NCBI GenBank assembly: GCA_009923125.1
Contig: RFUD01000091.1
Span: 1 to 8,191 of the forward strand
From: Planctomycetia bacterium
GTDB taxonomy: Bacteria; Planctomycetota; Planctomycetia; Pirellulales; UBA1268
Reading direction: 5' to 3'
Length of the DNA: 8,191 nt
Shown: piece by piece, positions 1-6,060 of the stretch
How positions within the stretch are numbered: the first letter of the stretch is position 1
How the letters are laid out: each line of letters begins with the position of its first letter
Notes under the pieces: model-generated
What the model was told of the DNA's origin: nothing
Database searches by the model: none
The model's input: only the letters and a program-made list of their open reading frames with translations
Made by a program: the position numbers and the translations under genes

Positions 1-1
1 G

Positions 2-502
2 GAGGCGCAGCTCGACCGCTTCATGTTCAACATCAAGGTCGGCTATCCGACGGCGGCCGAGGAGGAGCAGATCCTGATGGCGACGACGCGGTCGGAGAAG
101 CCCGAGGTGCGGAAGGTGCTCTCGGGGCGGGCGATCGTCAACATCCAGAAACTGGTGGGCAGCGTCCCGGTGAGCGAATACGTCGTGAAGTACGTGGCCC
201 GGCTGGTGCGGGCCACGCGGCCGAAGGACCCGCTGGCCCCGGCCTACGTGGCCGAACTCGTCGATTGGGGCGCCGGCCCGCGGGCCGGGCAGTTCCTCAT
301 CCAGGGCGGCAAGGCGATGGCGGCCATGGACGGGCGGTTCAGCGTGTCGATCGACGACATCCGGCGGATCGCGGTGCCGGTGCTGCGGCACCGCATCGCC
401 ACCAACTTCCAGGCGCAGGCGGAGGGCCTGACGAGCGAATCGATCGTCGAGCGGCTGGTGCGCGAGCTTCCCGAGCCCGAGATTCCCCCGCTCGTGAAGT
501 GA
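2..502 (+). CDS. MoxR-family AAA+ ATPase, C-terminal part (5' end outside window)
   Basis: The frame is open from base 2, so the 166 visible residues are the end of a larger protein; MoxR proteins are usually about 310-350 residues. The first residues, EAQLDRF, are the MoxR-family motif that follows the sensor 1 loop; its arginine (bases 17-19) is a conserved position. The rest is the helical lid, including GAGPRAGQ, which matches the family's G-A-S-P-R-A motif carrying the sensor 2 arginine (bases 281-283). The Walker A and B motifs lie upstream and cannot be checked. MoxR proteins are ATP-driven chaperone-like enzymes that act with a VWA-domain partner on maturation of enzymes or envelope complexes. 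The DUF58 gene begins 7 bp downstream, the usual partner arrangement. The ATG at base 23 is internal and not a start. The family call is firm; the client protein is unknown. Confidence 0.93.
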   Translation, partial: EAQLDRFMFNIKVGYPTAAEEEQILMATTRSEKPEVRKVLSGRAIVNIQKLVGSVPVSEYVVKYVARLVRATRPKDPLAPAYVAELVDWGAGPRAGQFLIQGGKAMAAMDGRFSVSIDDIRRIAVPVLRHRIATNFQAQAEGLTSESIVERLVRELPEPEIPPLVK

Positions 503-509
503 GCCGGCC

Positions 510-1409
510 ATGGTGCGGGCGGTCGAGGAATACCTGAAGCCGGAGGTCGTGCGGCAGATCGCGCGGCTCGACCTGCGCGCGCAGTTCATCGTCCGCGGGT
601 TTCTCCAGGGGCTGCATCGCAGCCCGTACCAGGGCTTTTCGGTCGAGTTCAGCGAGCACCGCAAGTACGCGCCGGGGGACGACCCCAAGACCATCGACTG
701 GCTCGTGTACGCCAAGACCGACAAGCACTACGTCAAGAAGTTCGAGGCCGAGACCAACATCACCGGCTACCTGGCGATCGACACCAGTGCGTCGATGGCC
801 TACGCCTACCGCCGCGAGATCACGAAGCTCGACTATTCGATCTCGCTGGCGGCGGCGCTGTGCTGGCTGATGGTGCATCAGCAGGATCCGTGCGGCCTGA
901 TGACGTTCGACGACCGGCTCCACGCGCGGCTGCCCGCCCGCTCCAAGCGGTCGCAGATCGCCCAGGTGCTCTCGGTGCTGGCCAAGGCGACCCCCTCGGG
1001 CGGCACCGACATCGCCAGGAGCATCGGCCAGATGGCGGCGATGCTGCGGCACCGTTCGCTGGTCATGATCTTCAGCGATCTGCTGGCCGACCCGGAGCCG
1101 ATCCGCGACGCGCTCCTGCGGCTGCGGCACCGCGGGCACGACGTGATCCTGTTCCACGTGCTCGACGAGGCGGAGGTCCGGTTTCCCTTCGAGGGCGTGG
1201 TCGATTTCACGGAGCCCGAGTCGCGGGACCGACTCGTCGTCGATGCCGACGCCGCCCGCCGGGACTACCTGGCTGCCGTGGCCGCCTTTCGCGACGACTA
1301 CCGGCGGGCCTGCTTCCGGGCCGGCATCGATTACGTCCCGCTCGACACGGGGATGCAGTTCGACAAGGCGCTGATGGAGTACCTCGTGAGCCGGAGAAAC
1401 CGGTTTTAG
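510..1409 (+). CDS. DUF58 / VWA-like domain protein, MoxR partner
   Basis: A 299-residue soluble protein without a membrane segment or signal peptide, so probably cytoplasmic. The DUF58 signature is at residues about 42-81: GFSVEFSEHRKYAPGDD, then IDW, then VKKFEAE. A VWA-like fold follows with an apparently complete metal site (MIDAS): D91-x-S93-x-S95 in DTSAS, threonine in GGTD (164-167), and FSD (188-190) supplying the distal aspartate. In MoxR systems such proteins are thought to bridge the ATPase and its client through the metal site. The start ATG is 7 bp after the ATPase stop, the product begins where family members usually do, and there is no strong Shine-Dalgarno sequence, so translation probably depends on coupling. 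Many DUF58 proteins have two N-terminal membrane helices; this is the shorter soluble form that pairs with MoxR. The specific client is not known. Confidence 0.93.
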   Translation: MVRAVEEYLKPEVVRQIARLDLRAQFIVRGFLQGLHRSPYQGFSVEFSEHRKYAPGDDPKTIDWLVYAKTDKHYVKKFEAETNITGYLAIDTSASMAYAYRREITKLDYSISLAAALCWLMVHQQDPCGLMTFDDRLHARLPARSKRSQIAQVLSVLAKATPSGGTDIARSIGQMAAMLRHRSLVMIFSDLLADPEPIRDALLRLRHRGHDVILFHVLDEAEVRFPFEGVVDFTEPESRDRLVVDADAARRDYLAAVAAFRDDYRRACFRAGIDYVPLDTGMQFDKALMEYLVSRRNRF

Positions 1410-1414
1410 CCGCC

Positions 1415-3652
1415 ATGGGGCTCTCCTTCCTCACGCCCGCGCTGCTCGCCGGCACGGCGCTCGTCGCCGTGCCGGTGGTGTTGCATCTGATCATGCGTCG
1501 CAAGCCGGTGCGTCACGACTTTCCCGCGTTGCGGTTCCTGCGGGAGCGGGCGGTGGCCAACCGGCGCCGGCTGCGGCTCCAGCACCTGCTGTTGCTCCTG
1601 CTGCGGATGGCGGCGGTCGTCCTCCTGGCCCTCGCACTCGCCCGGCCGACCCTGCGCGGCGCGGGCTGGCTGGCCGATGCCGAAGGCCCCGTGGCCGCCG
1701 CCTTCGTGTTCGACACGGCGCCGCGGATGCTGGTCCGGGAGGGGAACCGCACCCGGCTGGAGCAGGCGGCGCAGATGGCCCGGGTCCTGTTCGGAAAACT
1801 GCCGCCCGCGAGCCAGGTCGCCGTGGTGGACACCTCCGGAGGAGTGGCCGCGTTTTCCCCGACGCCTGCGGCCGCGACCGCGCGGATCGAGCGGCTCACC
1901 GCCGCCGCGCCGGGAACCACGCTCGCCGCGGCGATGGCCGAGGGGCTGCGGCTGCTGGAGTCGTCGCCGCTGTCCCGCAGGGAGCTGTACGTGTTCACCG
2001 ACCGGTCGCGCGGCGCGTGGGCCGGCACCGCGCCGCTCGACCTCGCCGCCTCGCATCCCGACGTGAGCGTGCTGTACGTGGACGTGGGGGCCCGGTCCCG
2101 GCGGAACTTCTCCATCGACGAGGTCGAATTGGCGAGCGACGTGATCGCGGCGGGGGCGCCGGCGACGCTCACCGTGACGGCCAGCCGGATCGGGCCTGAC
2201 GCCAGCCGGGCCATCGCCGTCGAACTGCTCGCGCCGCAGGGGGGCTACGTGCGGCGGGCCGTCAAGCCGGTCGCCTGGAAGGACGGTGCCACGACCCATG
2301 TGACGTTCGATATCGCCGGGCTGGAGCCCGGTGTCCGCCAAGGCCGCGTGCTCGTGGACGGGTCGGATGATCTCGAGGCCGACGACGTCCGGTCGTTCAC
2401 GGTGGAAGTGGGACGCCCGGCCCGCGTCATCGTCGCGGCGGCCGCGCCCGCGGACCGCAGCGGCCGATTCGTGGCGCAGGCCATCGCCCCCACGGCCCTC
2501 GCAAAGGCCGGCAAGGCCCGGTTCGACGTCGCGCTCGTGGACGTCGCGCAGCTGGAGGCGACGGCCTGGGAAGGCGTCGCCGGGATCGTGCTCGTCGATC
2601 CGCCCCCGCTGTCGCCGCGGGTGTGGGAACTGCTCGGCCAGTGGGTCTCCGCGGGGCACGGGCTGGTCGTGTGGCTGGGGCCCGGCGCCCATGACGCGAC
2701 CCGCTTCAATTCCGACGCGTCGCGGCGCGTGCTCGGCGGCGACATCGTGCGGGTCTGGCGGAGTCCAGACGGGGGCAACTTTTTCGCCCCCGCCACCCTG
2801 GAACATCCCGCGCTCGCCGCATTTCGGCGCGTGGGGGACGCGGTGCCATGGCAGGACTTTCCCGTCGAGCGGCATTGGGAGTTCGTGCCACAGGCGACGG
2901 AGGCCGCCGGCGGAGGCGAGTCGGCCGGGGCGGTCGCGGTCGCCGCCTACCGCAACGGGCTGCCGGCGATCCTCGAGCACCGCGTCGGCGCCGGGACCGT
3001 GGTCACGTTCACGACCCCGGCCTCACAGGCGGCCGACGACCCCGAGGCCTGGAACACGCTGGCGACCGGGTTCGAGCCCTGGCCCTTCGTGGTCCTGGCC
3101 AACGAGACGCTGCGGCACGCCATCGACAGCGCGGATGATCTCAACATCGTCACCGGGCGTCCGGCCGTGCTGCACGCCGCGCGGCGCGACCTCCCGGCGG
3201 TGTTCGTGCGCACGCCGTCCGGCGACGAAGTGCCGGTGGCGATCGACCAGCGGCGGGGCACCGTCACCGTCACGGCCACGCAGCTTCCCGGAAACTACAT
3301 CGTCCGGGGTGGCGGCGAGGCGGGAGGCCTGCTGAAAGGCTTCAGCGCCAACCTCGATCCCGCGGCCACCGACGCCTCGCGGCTCGACGACGGGCTGCTC
3401 GCCGCCGTGCTCGGGCCCGCGGCCCGGATCGCCGCCGACGAGCAGCAATTGGTGCGCGACGTGAACCTCGAGCGCGTGGGGGCGGAACTCTCCGGGTGGC
3501 TGTTCCTGCTGGCCGCCGCGGTGATGGCGGCCGATTGGATCATCGCCAACCGTTTCTACGCCCCCAAGGGCGGGCCTGCTCCCGCCGGCGACGCCACCGC
3601 CGGGTTCGGCGGCCCGCCGCCCCTTCCGGCCATCACGCAGGCGGCCGGATGA
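1415..3652 (+). CDS. BatA-like membrane protein with degenerate VWA domain
   Basis: A 745-residue protein. The N-terminus is the BatA-type double-span domain: helix 1 at about residues 8-27, a very basic loop (28-55), helix 2 at about 56-77. A VWA-like domain follows (about 93-225), but its metal site reads D100-T-A-P-R instead of DxSxS, so both serines are lost; TD remains at 195-196. Residues about 230-333 look like a beta-sandwich, and about 336-570 resemble the amidotransferase-like fold of related planctomycete proteins (IVLVDPPPL at 391-399, then a GHGLVVWLGPG stretch). A third helix is at about 693-711, followed by a Gly/Pro-rich tail. The basic loop puts the bulk of the protein outside the cytoplasm. 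The start ATG at 1415 is 5 bp after the DUF58 stop and begins MGLSFLTPALL, the usual BatA start; the frame is open further upstream (from 860), but that part overlaps DUF58 and has no relation to the family. Domain limits are by eye. Confidence 0.9.
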   Translation: MGLSFLTPALLAGTALVAVPVVLHLIMRRKPVRHDFPALRFLRERAVANRRRLRLQHLLLLLLRMAAVVLLALALARPTLRGAGWLADAEGPVAAAFVFDTAPRMLVREGNRTRLEQAAQMARVLFGKLPPASQVAVVDTSGGVAAFSPTPAAATARIERLTAAAPGTTLAAAMAEGLRLLESSPLSRRELYVFTDRSRGAWAGTAPLDLAASHPDVSVLYVDVGARSRRNFSIDEVELASDVIAAGAPATLTVTASRIGPDASRAIAVELLAPQGGYVRRAVKPVAWKDGATTHVTFDIAGLEPGVRQGRVLVDGSDDLEADDVRSFTVEVGRPARVIVAAAAPADRSGRFVAQAIAPTALAKAGKARFDVALVDVAQLEATAWEGVAGIVLVDPPPLSPRVWELLGQWVSAGHGLVVWLGPGAHDATRFNSDASRRVLGGDIVRVWRSPDGGNFFAPATLEHPALAAFRRVGDAVPWQDFPVERHWEFVPQATEAAGGGESAGAVAVAAYRNGLPAILEHRVGAGTVVTFTTPASQAADDPEAWNTLATGFEPWPFVVLANETLRHAIDSADDLNIVTGRPAVLHAARRDLPAVFVRTPSGDEVPVAIDQRRGTVTVTATQLPGNYIVRGGGEAGGLLKGFSANLDPAATDASRLDDGLLAAVLGPAARIAADEQQLVRDVNLERVGAELSGWLFLLAAAVMAADWIIANRFYAPKGGPAPAGDATAGFGGPPPLPAITQAAG
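3649..3652 (+). other. ATGA stop/start overlap
   Basis: The start codon of the second VWA membrane protein (3649-3651) overlaps the TGA stop of the BatA-like protein (3650-3652). No strong Shine-Dalgarno sequence precedes it; the upstream bases are GCAGGCGGCCGG. Reinitiation by terminating ribosomes would keep the two membrane proteins at matched levels, in line with their acting together. Confidence 0.85.
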
Positions 3653-5946
3653 ACGCGAGCGGCGGACTGTTGCACGACGTGTCGGTGAGCTTCGACCCGG
3701 TCGGGTCGTGGGCCGCGCTCGCGACGGTCACGGCGGCGCTCGCCCTGGTGCTGTTCGCCGTGGGACCCGATCGCACGCGGGTCACGGCCGGCCGACGGCT
3801 GGCGCTCGTGGGGATCAGGATGGCGGCCTTCCTCGCGCTCGTCGCCTGCATGCTGCGGCCGACGATCGTCGCCACGAAGCAGGCGCGGCAGCCGGGCACG
3901 GTGCTCGTGCTCGCCGACGCGTCGGAAAGCATGACGGTCGCCGACGGGCTGAACGGCCAGACCCGTTGGCAGGAACTCGTGGCCGCACTCGGCGTTGCCC
4001 GGCCGGCGGCGCGGGCGCTGGTGTCCGAGACGAATCTCGACGTGGCGCTCTGGCGGTTCGATCGGGAGGCGCGATCCGTACCCCCGCAGGACGACGACCC
4101 GTTTCCACTGGGCGCATGGCAGGCGGGACCGACGGCCGGCGAGACCGCGATCGGCGCGGCGCTCGACGACGGTCTGCGGGCGCTCGCCGGGCGGAGCATC
4201 GCCGGCGTGATCGTCCTCAGCGACGGGGCGCAGCATGCCTACCCGCCCCGCGACCAGCCGCCCCAGAATGTGGCCCGACGTCTCGCCGATGCCGGCGTGC
4301 CGCTGTGGAGCATCACGTTCGGGCAGCAGCGTGGCGAGGGACAGGGCCGTGATGCCGCCGTGTCGAACCTCGCGGTGAGCGAGACGGCCTACCTGGGCAA
4401 CGCCGTCGAGGTGGCGGGGCGGGTCAGGCTCGAGGGGCTCGCCGACCGCGACGTCGTCGTGAAACTGCTCGTCGAAGGGGCCGCGGGACGCCTCGAGGAG
4501 GCGGCGCGAACCGTGGTCCGCGGCGGCAGGGAGGGGGTGGAGGAGGCGGTGCGGCTCACGTGGACCCCCAGGGACGTCGGGGAGCGGAAGCTCGTGATGG
4601 TCGTCGAGTCCCAGGAGGGGGAGACGGTGACGACCAACAATGAACTGTCCACGTTCGTCGAGGTGGTCGATGGCGGGCTGCGGGTGCTGTACCTCGAGGG
4701 CGCCTTGCGGGTCGAGCAGCGGTTCCTGCGACGCGTGCTCTCGGCGAGTCCGGACATGCAGGTGGATTTCCAGTGGATCGACTCGACCCGCCGCGACCGC
4801 TGGCCGATCGACCTCGAGCGGACGCTCGCCTCCGATCACGACGTGTTCCTGATCGGTGATCTCGATGCGGCGGCCCTGCGTCCGCGCGACCTGGAGACGA
4901 TCCTCGGAAAGGTCCGAGAGGGTGCTGGCATCGGCCTGCTCGGCGGGTTTCACGCGTTCGAGGCGGGCGGCTGGGCCTCGTCGGCCCTCGGGCCGCTGAT
5001 GCCGTTCGCGCCGGACCGGTTGGCGCGGCAGCCGTTCGACCAGCCGATCCGTCCCTCGCTCCATCTCGAGGGCCCGCTTCAGGTGGTGCCCGACGCCAGG
5101 TTTGGGGGCGTGTCGATCCTGCGGCTCGGGCAGACCGACGCGGAGACGCGTGCGGCGTGGCAACGGATGCCCGCACTCGACGGGGCGAACGACCTCGGCC
5201 GTCTCGTGCCCGAGGCGAAGTCGCTCGCGGGCACCGCCGATGGTCGGCCGCTTCTGGTCGCGCGGGATTTCGGCACGGGCCGCGTGGCCGCGTTCGCGGC
5301 CGACTCGACGTGGCGCTGGGCGATGCAGGGGGCCGGGGAGCAGCATCGCCGGTTTTGGAGACAGTTCGTGCTCTGGCTCGCCCGCCGCGACGGCACCGAG
5401 GCCGACTCGCTGTGGGTGCGTTTGGGCCAGCGACGCATTGCGCCGGGGATGACGATCAGCTGCGATGCTGGCATGACGAAGCCCGACGGGACGGCGGTGG
5501 CCGATGTGGAGATCGACGCGGTGGCCGTCTCGCCCGAAGGCCGGCCCCGGCCGGTGCGGCTGCCCCGGCGCGGGGAGGGTTTTTCCGGGATGCTCGCCGA
5601 CTTCGCGGAGCCGGGCGACTGGAAGCTCGTCGTCAAGGCGTCGCGGCCCGGACTGCCGCCGGTCGAGCGAGCGGCACGGTTCACGGTCGTGCGGCAGGAT
5701 CTCGAACTCGCCAACCCCCGCGCCAATCCGTTGCTCATGCGGCAACTCGCCGAATCGACGGCGGGCGGCACGCGGGCGCCGGAGGAACTCCCCGAGATCT
5801 TCGACGAGATCCGCAACCAGCCGGCCGCGTTCGAGACGCTCGAGCAGTGGTCTGCTACGCCATGGGACAGCTGGCCCGCCTTCCTCGTGATGGTCGGGCT
5901 GCTGATCCTCGAATGGATCCTGCGCAAGCGGTTCGGCCTGGTGTGA
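3649..5946 (+). CDS. Membrane VWA protein with amidotransferase-like domain
   Basis: A 765-residue protein beginning at the ATG that overlaps the previous stop (ATGA at 3649-3652), indicating translational coupling. Helices lie at about residues 20-38 and 52-70 with a basic loop between them, and at about 742-758 near the C-terminus, before a basic LRKRF tail; the central part should lie outside the cytoplasm. The VWA domain (about 84-225) keeps its MIDAS: D90-A-S92-E-S94, T166 and SD at 191-192. A beta-sandwich-like segment (about 236-340) is followed by an amidotransferase-like region (about 344-580) with the GLLGGFHAF turn (429-437) and a late segment at 552-580 (DSTWRW ... RFWRQFVLWL), both typical of this planctomycete family. 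There is no cysteine at the usual nucleophile turn, so amidotransferase activity is not expected. Residues about 595-695 may be another sandwich domain. The frame opens at an earlier ATG (3496), but that lies inside the preceding gene. Confidence 0.9.
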   Translation: MNASGGLLHDVSVSFDPVGSWAALATVTAALALVLFAVGPDRTRVTAGRRLALVGIRMAAFLALVACMLRPTIVATKQARQPGTVLVLADASESMTVADGLNGQTRWQELVAALGVARPAARALVSETNLDVALWRFDREARSVPPQDDDPFPLGAWQAGPTAGETAIGAALDDGLRALAGRSIAGVIVLSDGAQHAYPPRDQPPQNVARRLADAGVPLWSITFGQQRGEGQGRDAAVSNLAVSETAYLGNAVEVAGRVRLEGLADRDVVVKLLVEGAAGRLEEAARTVVRGGREGVEEAVRLTWTPRDVGERKLVMVVESQEGETVTTNNELSTFVEVVDGGLRVLYLEGALRVEQRFLRRVLSASPDMQVDFQWIDSTRRDRWPIDLERTLASDHDVFLIGDLDAAALRPRDLETILGKVREGAGIGLLGGFHAFEAGGWASSALGPLMPFAPDRLARQPFDQPIRPSLHLEGPLQVVPDARFGGVSILRLGQTDAETRAAWQRMPALDGANDLGRLVPEAKSLAGTADGRPLLVARDFGTGRVAAFAADSTWRWAMQGAGEQHRRFWRQFVLWLARRDGTEADSLWVRLGQRRIAPGMTISCDAGMTKPDGTAVADVEIDAVAVSPEGRPRPVRLPRRGEGFSGMLADFAEPGDWKLVVKASRPGLPPVERAARFTVVRQDLELANPRANPLLMRQLAESTAGGTRAPEELPEIFDEIRNQPAAFETLEQWSATPWDSWPAFLVMVGLLILEWILRKRFGLV

Positions 5947-6060
5947 GCCGGGCCGTTTTCGCGACCGTTTTCCACCTTTCGACGTCGGCCCAGCTTTGCT
6001 AGTTTCCCGGCCCGCGGCGTACCGATGCGGCGCGGAGCGGACGTGGCAGGGAGGACCGGC
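5947..6060 (+). promoter_or_regulatory. Leader region between the VWA operon and the kinase gene
   Basis: This 114-bp gap is the only sizeable non-coding stretch in the window. Its middle (about 5955-6005) has T-runs in otherwise very GC-rich DNA, which fits a promoter for the two-component genes. An 8-base direct repeat, CCGTTTTC, occurs at 5953-5960 and 5965-5972. I find no convincing -35/-10 pair and no clear hairpin followed by a T-run, so neither a specific promoter nor a terminator is called. Read-through from the upstream operon remains possible. Confidence 0.35.
6048..6055 (+). promoter_or_regulatory. Shine-Dalgarno site that decides the kinase start
   Basis: AGGGAGGA lies 5 bases before the GTG at 6061. 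The alternative in-frame ATG at 6025 has no purine-rich site before it and would add 12 residues of unremarkable sequence before the basic patch that precedes the first membrane helix. The GTG start is therefore preferred. Confidence 0.7.

Noticed and set aside
860..1414. Upstream extension of the BatA-like reading frame
   Set aside because: The extension overlaps the well-supported DUF58 gene and encodes Arg/Ala/Pro-rich noise; the typical BatA N-terminus begins at 1415.
1406..2980. A 524-codon minus-strand open frame opposite the BatA-like gene
   Set aside because: Same cause and same Arg/Gly/Pro-rich composition; no family features.
5947..5975. Possible terminator after the VWA operon
   Set aside because: The T-runs are not preceded by a convincing hairpin; the GC-rich stem candidates are imperfect or separated by a long loop.
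5985..6000. Possible sigma-54 promoter before the kinase, with TTGCT at 5996-6000
   Set aside because: The upstream GG (5987-5988) is 9 bases from the GC (5998-5999) rather than the required 10, and the rest of the -24 box does not match.
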